DNA of 64,000 bases from Sarcophilus harrisii (lineage: Eukaryota; Chordata; Mammalia; Dasyuromorphia; Dasyuridae), in assembly GCF_902635505.1 (NCBI RefSeq), contig NC_045429.1:463343359-463407358 (forward strand), read 5' to 3'. Of the stretch, positions 34,487-48,559 are shown piece by piece (the first letter of the stretch is position 1; the number at the start of each line of letters is the position of its first letter). The notes under the pieces were generated by a model that ran no database searches, was not told where the DNA came from, and worked only from the letters and a program-made list of their open reading frames with translations. Both the position numbers and the translations under genes were made by a program.

Positions 34487-35459
34487 ATAGAGCACAAATT
34501 CACACAGGGCGTGTGTGTATCTCCATGTAAGTGTGGAATACACAGTTACACACACACCCCTATTCCACATTGCTCCTGCTTCTCCTTCCTCCGCTGTACT
34601 CTGACTCCTACTGTGGTGTCTGGGCTCCAGGGCGGGCAGAGGTTTCTCCGTCCCACACCTCTGCACGCCGGGTTCAGAGCACAGGAGACAATCCGGACTC
34701 TGATTCCAGAGAAGAGCGGGACTTCCACTCAGCATCGCAGGAAATTGCCTGACCGAGACATCCGGCCCTTCCACGTGCCGTCTTCCCTGGGAGAACGTGA
34801 GCTTCTTTTCATAGCAATAAAACTATCCAAGAGTCACTGATAGACCCCCCACAATTCATCTGGAGGGACAATGGTCAAGAAGCTCGAGGGGGCAGGGGGC
34901 AGGAAGGTCCAGCAACGCCAGCTCTTCCAGTCTGCTTCTAAGCGGTCGTTTCTCCCGCTATCTGGGACTGGGTGAAAATGAGAGAGGTCAATCCAAGTGC
35001 GAAAGAAGCTGGGAATGCCCGGAGAGCCTCGTCTGCTTTTATCCCGCTTTGACCAAAAAGAAAAGGAAAGGAAAATTTCTGGAGAAATAAAAGCAGTCTC
35101 GGAAAAAGTAGGTGGGGAGCAGGGCCGTTCCGTGCAGCAGTGGGAGCTCCGCGGGGAGTCAGACCTCGATGCGAAGGGCAGCATGGTCCACACGGCGGAG
35201 GGACGAAGGGGCTTCTGGGAGCACGGGAAGCTCCGCGTCAGACGAGGAATAAGGAAGAGCAGGAAGAGAAAAGGGACCCCTGTAACCAGGTTATTTTGCA
35301 CGGGCAAAATCCAGCTAGCCCGGGGTAGGGGTTCGTGGCGTCTCTGTGACACACGCGCGCATGGCAAGGGGTGCTAAGTTCTGCCTAAAAAAAAAGGCTT
35401 AAAGAGAAACGGCTCCTGCTGAAGGGCAGGACGGCGCGCATTTGTAGCTCCAGAGCTCA
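34487..35459. other. Intergenic DNA flanking the CpG island
   Basis: Unique-looking, with GC rising towards the island. No exon was recognised. Confidence 0.5.
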
Positions 35460-35959
35460 GCCAAGCCCCGGCCATCCGCCCAGCTCTGCTAAACGCTCCA
35501 TTTGGGCCGCCCCCGAAGCCCGGTTTTGGGGGAACAGGCCGCTCCCGGCCGCTTTCCTCCCTAGACACTCTTCTGAAGAGGTGACGTTGGCAGATTTCCT
35601 TCCAGCGTGCCCAAGGGGCTCCTCCCGCCAGTCCTGGGGCCCACGCTGCCCGAAATGTGGCCGGGACCCCGAGGTCCGGAGGGGAGCAGCCAAGGTCTCA
35701 CCGCCGGGGAGGCTCGCGCGGTCTCCCCCCCCCCCCAGGTTACCGTTAGTTTCCCTCCCCAGTGGGGACACAAGGTAACCATTGGGGAGCTCCCAAATGT
35801 AGCCATCACTTCCCCTCATTAAGTGTTTCAGAGGAGCCTCCCCAAGGTCCCAGGGAGCCCGGCCTCCGGAGACTCATTTCCAGCCGCGCGGGGGGGGGGG
35901 GTCCCTTCCACCCCCCTTTTATGATCCTTTGGAGAGCCCTCGCAGGAGGGCGCGCCCCC

Positions 35960-36095
35960 CCCGCGGACGGTGTCTGCCCCCCACCAGCCTCCCCCGCGGA
36001 CGGTGTCTGCCCCCACCAGCCCTCCCCCCGCGGACGGTGTCTGCTTCCCCCGCGGACGGTGTTGCCCCGCGGACGGTGTCTGCCCCCCCGACCAG
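35960..36095. repeat. Five copies of GCGGACGGTGTCTGC in the CpG island
   Basis: The word GCGGACGGTGTCTGC (one copy lacks a base) occurs at about 35963, 35996, 36031, 36053 and 36071. The spacers are C-rich and read CCCCACCAGCCTCCCCC in the first two intervals. Spacing shrinks from 33 to about 18 bases across the array. Confidence 0.93.
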
Positions 36096-36318
36096 CCCTG
36101 GGCCCCTGAGCCCCCGCGCCCCCGGAGACGCTCCGGGTGCCGCCCGGGCCCCGCAGCGGGGAAGGGCAGTTCCCGCAGTCCCCCGCCAAGGGACCGGCCC
36201 GGAGATCCGCGCGCCTCGGGCGCCCCCTTCAGGGGCGGGAACGGCCCGGGCCGGGCCCGGCGCCGGGAGGAAGAGGAGCATCCTGTACCAGGAGGAGGAA
36301 GAGCCGGGGAGGGGGGAG

Positions 36319-36372
36319 CGCACGCGCACGCGCGCGCGCACACAAGCACACGGACGCGCGCGCGCGCACACC
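36319..36372. repeat. Alternating CG/CA tract
   Basis: Nearly perfect purine-pyrimidine alternation of CGCGCG and CACACA steps over about 54 bases, inside the CpG island. Such tracts are the classic sequences able to adopt left-handed Z-DNA. Confidence 0.9.
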
Positions 36373-36584
36373 CCAGCGGCGCTCCGGGACTGGTGGGGTG
36401 AAAGCGCGGGGAAACGCCGCCCCCTGGCGGACAGCCGCGGCAGTGACCACGGCGCTGGGGCCGAAGCCCCCCGGATGCGGGCCCGAGACCCCGAAGGAAG
36501 GAGCTTGGGGCGACGCGGGCGGGGCCGCTTGTTCAGCGGTCCCCCAGGCCTGGCGGCGCCTCCTTTTGGGCTTTTCTTCTCTGG

Positions 36585-36860
36585 CCCATTTTGCGGATGA
36601 GCAAGACCGCGCTGGTCCGTGGGGAAGTGACCGGCCCGGGCCGCCGGGTGTCTGAGGCTGGGACCGGCGCGGGTCCCCGGGCGCGGCCCCGCAGCGCGTC
36701 GCAGGGAGCGCCCCGAGTCACAGGCGGGACCTCGGGGCCTCCTCTTCATTGCCAGAGAGGCGGATCGGCCGCCCGCGGTCCCAGAAGCGGCGGGACTCGA
36801 ACCTGGGTCCGGTGCGTGCCTGGCCGGGCCCTCAGACTGTCCGACTCCTCCAGGGCAGAG
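36585..36860 (+). mobile_element. GC-shifted MIR inside the CpG island
   Basis: CCATTTTGCGGATGAGCAAG corresponds to MIR 'ccattttacagatgagg'. GGGACTCGAACCTGGGTCCG and TGTCCGACTCCTCCAGGGCA correspond to the later MIR box. The interval is longer than a MIR, so extra GC-rich sequence separates the two parts. The CpGs are kept or gained. Confidence 0.6.
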
Positions 36861-38743
36861 GCCCCGGGACGGCAGGGCTTCCTCCGAAGGCGGGATCCTG
36901 CCCCGGGACTGCTGGCGTGAGCCCGGCTCGCCCCGGGGCCTCCCGCTGCCACGGAAGGGGCTGGCGTCCAGCGGCCTCCGGCTCCAAGGCAGAGATGGGC
37001 AAAGGGAAGGGGCCCGGGCTCCTCGGCCCGGCCTTTCCTGGGGAAGGAGGAGGCGGCGGCGGCTTCCAGGCCCCACTGTCCGAGGCCGGACTCGCCCGGA
37101 GCCTGCCTCGGCGCCTCCTGTCCCTGCAGCGGCTCTGCCCGCGGTCAGCCCAAGCCTCCAGCCCCGCCCCCGGGGCCTCTGAACGCCGGGCGGCCTGTGC
37201 CCACGGAGGGGCCTCCGGGTCAGGCTGAAGCAGGGGCGTCCGGGCTGAGTCCCCGGGGCCGCTGGGCTCTGGAACCCGGCAGCGGCCCCTGGAAGGGGGG
37301 CTCCGCCCGCAGTGCCTCGGCCGGGGGAGGGGGCTGCGGGGGCCGCTCCCGGGGGTCCCGGGGGTCCCAGGCCGCCGGCAGCAGAGGACGCAGCCTTCTC
37401 AGAGAGAGGTCGCGCAGGCCGCGGCCCGCGGGGGGTCCGGCCTCTGCCGCTCCCCTTGCCAAAAAAAGCTCAGGGGGGAGCCGGGCTGGGGCGGGAAAGG
37501 CTTTTATTTCACTTTTGCCATAGCAACGAGTCCTCCCCGCTTTCCACCGCCGCCGCTCCCCAAAGCCTTTCAGGCTCCGCCCACTCGGCGCCCCACCCTG
37601 GGCTCGGAGGGGGCTGGGAGGCCCCGAGCCCCCGGAGCCGCCCGAGCCCAAGTCCTGCGCTACCGCACGTGGCCACAGGGGGGCCCTCCAGCCTCCGGGT
37701 GCAGACCTGGGCCCCACTGGGGAGCGCGGCCTGGAGCGGAGGAAGTCTCCTTCACTAGTGGGGCAGGGCTGAGCTTCGCCACCCACGATGCGCCCCGGAG
37801 CGGGCCGGCCCGGCAGCCTCCCCGGCGGCCTCCCCCGCTCCGAGGCCCCGAGGCTGCGGGCCCGGCGCCCTCTCCAGGGCGCCCCCCCTCAGACCCGGCC
37901 GGCGTGAGCCCTGAAGCCGGCCCGGACCGAGGCCGCCCCTCTGGCCACCGCATCGCTGAGAGGCCCGCAGGGGGGTTTCTCCCCGCAAAGTCCCGGGCGG
38001 CGCCGGGGGCTCGCATAGGAAACGGGGACGGGGTCCTCGGAGGCCGCACAGGAGGAGGCTGATTGTCCGCTGGGATTCTGGGGGGACCCCGAGGCCTTTC
38101 CTTAGGCCCCGCCCCTGCCCCTCCTTCCTCGGAGGATCCCCTCCCAGGCTGAGGTCCCTGGGTCTGGCGCCGCCCAGATTCCCAGGGCTGAGCACACCCC
38201 CCCTCAGGCCGGCCTCTCTCCCATCAAGCCGCAATCGGCCCCTCGGTCCTGCCTCTGCTTTCAGGGACCAAGCAGGACAGGGCAGCCCTTCTTCCCCCAT
38301 CAGTCCTGATATCTGAAAACAGACGCCGCGCCCTTTGGCCTCCCCAAACCTTCTCCCGCGCCAGCCGCAGTGTCCGAGCCCGTCCCACCGTTGCTGTGAC
38401 CCGGACTTGCCACGCCCCAGCTCTGCTGCCCCAGGGCCTTGTCCCCACGAGTGCTGCCGAGCTAAGCCCCCCCACTTATGGCACACATCGGAGTTCGAGT
38501 GTAAAAGGCGTGTTTCTCCTAACATTTATTTGATCCTGTCCAGCCTAACTTTTTGGCTTGATGAGATCTTCCAAATCCTAAGTCCGTCACTCAGTGTGCC
38601 AGCCTTTGGACCCCCCACCCCGGCCCCGCCAGATTTCTGCCCCTAGCAGATGGAAGCCTTCTTCTGGGCCTGTATCAAAGATGTGGAGGAAAAAGTCAAA
38701 GTGACGGGCCGAGCGCAGCTCCCTGGGCCACTCCATCGGAGAT

Positions 38744-38815
38744 AGCCATCCACGCTGACCATCCACGCTGGCCATCCACGCCGGCCATCCACGCCGGCCA
38801 TCCACGCTGATCCAC
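38744..38815. repeat. 14-bp tandem repeat CCATCCACGCTGGC
   Basis: Five adjacent units of CCATCCACGC(T/C)G(G/A)C, with single-base changes between units. It directly follows the CpG island region. Confidence 0.92.
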
Positions 38816-39429
38816 AAGCATCAGGGATGATGCTTTTGGGCAAGAAGCCATTCGATCACTTCTGGGCGGGTCTCAGCTCCTAGCTAATAGCTCATCTCGC
38901 TGTCAAAGGCTTTCTTAAAACTCAGGTAAACTTTAGCAACAGCAATAGCTTTGTTCTCTATCAATGGCCTGCAAGCTTGGTCTGCCATAGACCCACATCC
39001 TCTGGCCGCCATCCAAGCTACACTCATCAGCAGGGCAAGATGCAAAGGGAAAGCCGGCCACGGAGCCAGGAAGATGGGGGTTCCAGGCCTCCCTTGGCCC
39101 GACTGCCCGTGTGCCCCAAACAACTAGGAGTTGCAGAGAAGGTGCTGATTTTAATTGGTGGAGGGGATTTCTTTGCAGGGAGTTTCCCACACCGATGAAG
39201 TCATGGGTCCATGTCTGTTACCCTTCTTCCTTAGGATCAAACCGAGCTGGGTCCTGGAAAATCAGGGAGAACAGGGACTGTTTTGCATTTGTCGGCCCAG
39301 TCCCTGTCATGGAGGGGACTAAATGTTTGTAAAGTCGCCTTGGATGGATGGATCCAACACCACTGACACTCAGAGAATCACGGGGCTCTTTTGTTTGTTG
39401 AAAATCAAGGCTCATTGCTCATTTTCAAC
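38816..39429. other. Intergenic DNA
   Basis: No exon recognised. The composition falls back to the genome-like level after the CpG island. Confidence 0.45.
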
Positions 39430-39735
39430 CGCCTGAGACCTTTCTTGGTCTCCATGATCTTTCAAGACACAGCTCAGACATTGCCTTCTCAAGGAAGCCT
39501 TTTAGGATCTCCTCTACTGCTCTTGTCCTTTCTCCCCAACCTCCTGATGCTTTACTCTCTCACGTTTTTTATTGGCTTTAATTCTCTTTATATTTATTCT
39601 GTAAATACTTAAGTATGACCTCCCTGTTTCATCTATTAGCATACAAGCTTTACTGAGGCTAGGATTGGTATCCCCTCATCTCCTTGGGAGTCTGGTATCT
39701 GGTAGAAACCTGATAAATACTTAGCGATTGAGGTG
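39430..39735 (+). mobile_element. L2 LINE 3' end
   Basis: The order is CAAGACACAGCTCAGACATT, GGAAGCCTTTTAGGATCTCC, TATATTTATTCTGTAAATAC, a CATACAAGCTTTACTGAGG stretch and TGGTAGAAACCTGATAAATAC. This is the familiar L2 3' end, here fairly complete. Confidence 0.82.
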
Positions 39736-40921
39736 TCAAACCCAAATCACAATGGGCACCCTTCCTACTACACATTTTCCTGCCTGCCCCACATTAGAGA
39801 TCTTTATACTCAGGCTAGACTCCAGATCCCTCCTGTGCCCAACCTTAGTACAAAAGCCTTTGAAGGTGTTCAATAAATGCATGTCGAAGGAATGGAAGGT
39901 GTTTTATGAGTAATTACCAATTTGGGAGGTGAATCTGCCTGCAGAAACCCAAATCCCATCTCAGGGGATGCAGGTGTATGGAGGGATTCCCTCTGACCCA
40001 TCTAAGTCCCTAAGAGGTGCGTGGGGGTTATGTTGAAATTAGGTAGAACAAGAGACCCTAGTCTAATGGCTGGTGGGAAGCAAAGGGAAACTATTGTTTG
40101 TAGGAGGGGGAGCAGGTTGGGAAGGAGTCTGCTGGATGAAGGCAACAGTAAGGTTTCAAAAGCAGGAAAAGGACAAGAAAGACATGGGGAGGGATGGAGG
40201 AAAAGGGAGGGATGAACGGGAAAGCGTGAAAGGGGGCAGTGGAGAGGAAAAAATGAGGGGACGACTTGCGTGGGCCAACTGGCGATAAAGGACTCATTTA
40301 ACGCATCCATTCATACAGGGCACGCGCTCATCTACGTCAGGGGAGAGTCAGCGAGCAAAGCTTTGCCAAACTGAGCAAATGTCATGATTCCCTTCCATTG
40401 TTACATGTGACTTCAGTACGCGGTAACATGCTTTGTGTAAACTGTTTTTGGGAAACAGTTCCCAAAGGGAAAAACCGATATTGGAATAAACGCTGCAAAA
40501 AAAGGGAAGAAAGTGGACTTGAAAAAATGTGTGCTTCAATCATGTGCTTCAATACTAGTAAATCTTGCCAGGTCCAACAAACAAGCTTTTATGAAAATGG
40601 GGAACCTTCCTTAGAAGATCCTCCCACAGGTGGGGGTGAGAGTGGGTGAGGGTGGAAAGACAGGGCATGTGTGGGACTCCGTTTGGGACATTTGGGGTTA
40701 TAGAACAAAAGATTAAACAATTTCTTAGTGGGTCGTTTCTGGCTCACATGGAATCAAAAGTAAATTTATCCAATTTCTGTCCCTAGACCTTAGCTCCCCC
40801 AGGCCAATCACGGTGACCAGGGGCAGGACATGGGAGGGTGGTGAGCTCAGTTCTCCCAGGGTGCCCTGGGAGGGAGGGAGAGGAGAGGAGGAGAACAGAG
40901 AGACAGAAGTCAGGGCTCATT
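39736..40921. other. Intergenic DNA just past the PCBP3 3' end
   Basis: A second short L2-like terminus lies at about 39840-39895 (AGGTGTTCAATAAATGCATG). The stretch 40330-40600 is non-repetitive and evenly composed, with TTTGCCAAACTGAGCAAATG and CCATTGTTACATGTGAC words, and may be conserved. No exon recognised. Confidence 0.5.
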
Positions 40922-40942
40922 GGTCGCAGAGCTGCACAGACA

Positions 40943-40948
40943 TTTATT
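40943..40948 (-). promoter_or_regulatory. PCBP3 poly(A) signal AATAAA
   Basis: On the minus strand the sequence reads TCAATAAATGTCTG. No other AATAAA or ATTAAA was found on this strand between the stop codon and this site. A T/C-rich stretch with TCTGTCTCTCTGTTC lies about 40-55 bases downstream and could serve as the downstream element. It sits about 955 bases past the stop codon. Confidence 0.65.
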
Positions 40949-41687
40949 GAGTACAAACAACAGCAAACACGGCAGGCTCACAGAGACTGGAGCGTCCTGA
41001 GCTGGATCCAAAGAAAAGGTTCTTGAGAAGCTATTGTCTTGAGAAAGATCCCAGCAGTCCCCATGGATCCTAAGATCATTTCATTCCCCCCTCCCCCAGC
41101 CCCAGCAAATGATTTCCCAGTTAAAAAATAAACCTGACTTTCCCCCCTTGCTCTCATTAATACTACAATGGCTTGTCTGGACCCTGCCACATGAGGAAAA
41201 GACCTTTCCTGTGTGGGGTCCAGTGGAGATGTCTGGAGGTCTCCATTGGTCCCCACACGTTCTACTTCCAAAATAACAAGGGAAAAGCCGTTCCATGGCT
41301 TCAGGACACGGGTCGGAGGGTGGAAGGTGAGCCGAGACAAGCGAAGGTGGAGGGGTGGAGGGGCGGGGGATGGGGGAGGGCAGTCATAATGGCATATTGG
41401 AGAGTGAAGACATATTGCAAAGCAACTGTAGTTCTAGAGGATGGATTCGATTATAATCTAGTAAACATGGCATCCAAATCTCAAACCAAACAGTGGAACA
41501 GCTAAGCTAGGCTGACACTAAAGGAACACGTGGCTTCAGAAACGGCACAAAGGGGACCACCCCGGAAGGTTTTTAAAATAATCAACACCACACGTGCACC
41601 AAAAGCATGGACAGACCTGGAGCAGAAATTAAGAGCTCAGGAGACAGCAGGGGCAGAAGCTGGAGCTAGTAAAGAAACGGGTCTGAG

Positions 41688-41688
41688 T

Positions 41689-41727
<39 letters not shown>

Positions 41728-41772
41728 GGCCTTTTATATAGAGATATATAGATATATGTAATATATATTTTT
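41688..41772. repeat. (GT)n followed by TA-rich microsatellite in the PCBP3 3' UTR
   Basis: GTGTGAGTGTGTG continues as pure GT for about 28 bases, then GCGTGGGCC and a TATATAGATATA-type stretch. In the transcript it reads as UAUAU then CA repeats. CA-repeat RNA is a known binding context for hnRNP L. A role here is inference only. Confidence 0.9.
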
Positions 41773-41902
41773 GTTAGTAAAGAAAAACCCATCTATGGGT
41801 CGAGGGGAAGGGAGGACAGTCAATATACAGATTGTACAAGCTGGGTGGAGAGCCACTGGCTGGACAGGGTCGGGATGCAGAATGGAGGATGGTGGGTAGA
41901 AA

Positions 41903-41939
41903 TCAGAGTGCACCCATTCCAGTGACCTCAGACGTCAGC
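41903..41939 (-). CDS. PCBP3: PCBP3 terminal coding exon, LTSEVTGMGAL-stop
   Basis: The first base completes the Arg codon split from the KH3 exon. The exon then reads LTSEVTGMGAL and a TGA stop at 41905-41903. Human PCBP3 ends LTSEVTGMGTL, so only one residue differs, which supports PCBP3 over PCBP2 (LSSETGGMGSS). The acceptor TAG is preceded by a long pyrimidine tract (about 41941-41985 on the plus strand, read in reverse). The coding part is 37 bases and the exon continues into the 3' UTR. Confidence 0.95.
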
Positions 41940-44762
<2,823 letters not shown>

Positions 44763-46857
44763 CTAGAAAAAAGGACGGAGGGAAGTTCTTAGAGTAGAGC
44801 GGGGGAGTCCTCTCCTTGCCAGTGAGCGGGAGCACTTGGCCACAGGCTGCTGCATCTGCTGCAAACTGACTCGGCTCTTTGGACCGGCGGGAGAATTTAG
44901 TGCTCCTGAAAGGAAGAGGCCCTGCCTGGTCTCCCAGGGGAACTGGGGCCGCTCAGCCCTCAGGCCCCAGACACACCCTGCCTCCCTTTCTCCTCAGCAG
45001 GCTCCCCTGGGGCTGGGACCCAGCAAGCTGGCCCGAGGCCCTGAAGCCCACAATCACCTGGGATTTGGGTCAGAAGTGACCCCAGTGCCGTAAGAATAGA
45101 GGGCCCATGTCGCCCCTCTGAGGAAACGTTCACTTCAGGGTGAACTGGCTCCCAGAAAGCCCTGACCTCTGACCTGTGGATTCTTCTTGGGGCAGCTCTG
45201 GGGTTTCCCTCCTAGCTCTCTCCTAGTTCTAACAAAAGAGCAGATAAAGCCCAGGGAGAGTGCTCAGATGACTCTTGTCTTCCAAGCATCCATTGCCATC
45301 CTCCAGCCTCCAATTAGTCTGATCAGAAGGGAGGCCACGGGGAGGAGCCACGCTCAGGAGCAGAAAGAAAGAGAACGTGGTGAGAAGGGAGTGGAAGCCA
45401 GTGGTAGGAGGGTAGCCAAGACGGGGGGCTGGGGGGATGGAACAGATGGAAGTCCTCTCTGGGCAAGTCCACCAGTGAGAGAGAAGCCACGCTCTGCCCT
45501 GTCTGCCCACCTCAGTGGGGAAGGGAGCCCTTCCTCAGGGAAGGGAACATGGCTGTCACCCTCTGACGCTAAGACTTCTCAGTATTTCCCACCATCTGTC
45601 CCTCACCAGCAAGAAGCGATCTCAGAAAGATTGGCCCACAGGAGCGTGGAGGAAAGAGGCGATGGGTCAAAGGACCGCAAGAGGAGCCAACAGGGGATCG
45701 TCCAGTTTGCTGCGCAGGAGGACTGATGGCGCAAGAAGAAGGGAAGAGCACCTTAAAGGAACGTACCAGGGGAGGCTTCAGCTTTGCCCCTGACTCCATT
45801 TTCCTATCTCTATAATGGGGATAAGAGCGAAGATCAGGGCCTTGGGAAGTCTGAAGAGTTCTGACCTAAGGACAAAGAGCAAAGACATTTAGGAATTCTA
45901 GTGAGGCAACAAGCCTGGTGGGTGATCCTGAAGAGAAGGCAGCGGGGAGGCGGTAGCTGGGGACAATGCCGGATCTTGCGGATGAGCATCAGGGGCTACT
46001 CTGACCCTGGGCTCCCTCCAGAGCTGTGGGTTCTGTTCTGCTTGAAGCTTTTCTGACGTCTCTGCCAGAGCCCCCGGAGGGATGTGAGTCTGCTCTGGAC
46101 CGCAGCCCTGCACACGCCAGTTGCTGTTTGGTGCCCTGACCAGGCCCTGTGGGGAAGAAGGCCACCCAATGGCAAGAGGGGCCCTTCTCCTCAGACACGT
46201 GCTGGCCTCTCCTGCGGCTGCCGTCCAGCCTCGCTCGCCTCTCCTTAGATGCCTAAAGATCTTTCCGTTCAGCAGATCCTTTGCAAGGGGCCTTTCCCTC
46301 AGGCTCCCTGATCACCATCGACTGAACATTTGCAGAGACTGCTGCAGCTTCAGGGTCCTCTACTAGGCTGACTCTTTTCCAAGGAGCTTTTCCACTGAGC
46401 CCCTTCCTCCTTTCGAGGCCGTGTCCATTGGCTGTTTACTCCCCCATGTTCTCTTCATTTCTGGGGCGATCGGCTCTCCAAGCCTCCCCTCCTGGCCTTT
46501 GTGCTCCAGGATTTGTCCTCTGTCTATCCAGCTCTCTCCCTCCTCCAGCCCCTGCTCTTCAGAGACGATCTTCCCGGCTTGAGTGAGCAGCAAGTGCTCC
46601 CTCTCCTTCCACTCCAGATCTCGAGGGGCTAGTGGGGCCTTATGTGAAGCTAGTCCGGAGAACAATGTGTACAACAGTGTGTACCTCAGGCTAAGAACAC
46701 CTGGGTTCAACACCCACGGGATGTGCAAACCTGGGCCACAAAGTGCCGTAACCCCTCAGGGAGCCAAGGCCAGGAGTGCAAAGAAGGGCTGATCTGGCCA
46801 GTGAGAGAGGGAGCTTCCTCACTCAGCCACTTATTTGCTGATAACATCAGAGGGCCA

Positions 46858-47075
46858 GGAGGAAAAGAAAGGAGAGGAGAGAGGAGGGGGAGGAGAGAGG
46901 AAGGGGAGGAGAGAGAAGAGAAGGGGAGAGGGAGAGGAGAGACGAGAAGAGAGGAGGGGGGAAGGAGGGGAGGGGAAAAGGAGAGGGAGTGAAGAGGAAG
47001 GAGAGAGGAGAGAAGAGGAAAAGAGAGGTGAGACAAGAGGAAGAAGAGGAAAAGGAAGGAAAGGGAATAACAGTA
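46858..47075. repeat. Purine-strand (GGAGA)n-like repeat
   Basis: Roughly 215 bases of GAGGA, GGGAGAGG and AAGAGGA words without pyrimidines except single interruptions. It is intronic in PCBP3. Confidence 0.93.
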
Positions 47076-48559
47076 AAAACAAAGCAAATGACAAGGCCCC
47101 AGAGGAGCGGCTGATCAGTGCTGCTGATGGAAGTGCTTCTCCCCCAGAGCAGCCAGATGCAGCTCCTGCTACAGGAAGCTCTTTGAAGTTCCTGGACGTG
47201 CCCAGGCTCCCACACCCTGTAAGCTCAGACCCAGGGGGAGAGCATTTCCAGCCTGCTGCCCACACTCTACAGCCTTGCCTCCTGTGCCCATCAGCCCCAG
47301 GCTGGGTACAGAATCTCTTTTTGGTCTGTAAGAGTCATTGGATTCATCGTGCTTTTGTTGGACAATCCAGTTCGCAGTCTTTCCAGTTTCACGCGTGGGA
47401 CATTGGAGATGGTGGCTGTTCAGCAAGGCTCGTAAGGAAAGGAAAAGACCAGCTACTTACCCCGTGCGCTCCCTCGGCTTCCTCCTTTGGCATTCCCCTC
47501 CCTGTGGCAGGCTGGAGGCTGGGTCACCTTATTGGACAGGGCTCGGGGGAATAGCCTGTGGGGTTTGGCCACTGCCCGTGCCCAGGGTGCCGCTGTCCAC
47601 CAAAGGCCTCCTCCTTGGGCCGGACGCAGCCCTTCTTCGCGGAGCTCCCAGTCTCTGCACCAGATAACTCGGGCCAAATGAGTCATTCCAAAGTCAGCCC
47701 AGCTTCCCAATGTCTCCTAATGTGCAAAGGACATTAGCTCTCTTTTTCCAGCCCCACAAGGGGCTTAGCATCCCCGGGCAGGGCCGGTGGGTGATAGAAT
47801 TGGGCCAAAAAGTGGACCCTGTGGCTGCTTTGGAGACAAGAGAGGGGGGCGATCCTGGGCATTGCTATGAACATTAACAGAGGCAAAGCAATTGGTCATG
47901 GGGGATGGAGTCAGGGGCAATAAAGGCAGAATCCGGCATCTGAAAGAAGCCAAAAGCCCAGATTGCTTTCATGATCTTTCAAAGGTGGAGTCCCTTTGGG
48001 GCAGATTCGAGTCTTCCTCCCTGTCTTTTGCTCACCACTAGACCTCCCTGTTTTCCTTACTGGATATCCACAAAGGTAGTCACATCCCTTGTTGTTGGAC
48101 CATCCTATCTATTTCTCTTCTTGTCTCTCTGTCTCTCCGTCACTGTCAGTCTCTCTCTCTGTTTATCTTCCATTCTGAGTTTTCACCATGGTGAAAGGAA
48201 AACCTTCCATTGCTGTAGGTGGATTTTCTGACTGTTAGGAGGCTACCAGGGACTTAGGAAACACCTGCTTGTAAATCATTCATTACCTTCATGGAGAACA
48301 GAAGGGATTGATGAGTCTGCTATCGCTCCCTTGCCCAATTTCCCAGGCTCCCGGCCAAGAAGAAGTCGCAAGATATTAGAATCCAGAAGTGAAGATTCTA
48401 GACATTCGGAGGAAAATTCTAGCCATATGGAGAAAGAGGACTCCGTTCTCCCAGTTCCTTCTAGAGGAAGCAACCATGACCATGGCAGAGCTCGTGTCTG
48501 ATGAAGAAGGGCAGTTGGAGGTCTAAGTCCTGGCTGAGAGCCGATCACTCTCTTCCCCG

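Larger units (their letters stand above)
35460..38430. promoter_or_regulatory. CpG island, no recognised gene
   Basis: About 3 kb of GC-rich sequence dense in CpG, in contrast to the flanks. It contains the GCGGACGGTGTCTGC array, a CG/CA tract and MIR remains. Open frames on both strands are long only because stops are rare. None resembles a known protein or COL6A1 exon 1. It could be a promoter of a non-coding RNA, an orphan island or a distal enhancer. It lies 2.5-5.5 kb beyond the PCBP3 poly(A) signal. Confidence 0.7.
40922..41902 (-). other. PCBP3: PCBP3 3' UTR (probable extent)
   Basis: The stretch after the PCBP3 stop is taken as 3' UTR down to about 20 bases past the only canonical poly(A) signal found. 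It is mostly unique sequence. It contains a dinucleotide repeat, GT on the plus strand at about 41688-41727 and so CA in the transcript, next to a TA-rich patch at about 41733-41772. The exact cleavage site is inferred. Longer or shorter alternative ends cannot be excluded. Confidence 0.7.

Noticed and set aside
36775-36815. tRNA gene, from GGGACTCGAACCTGGGTCCG
   Set aside because: The word resembles a tRNA B-box/T-arm but no cloverleaf or A box is present at the right distance. It fits the MIR box better.
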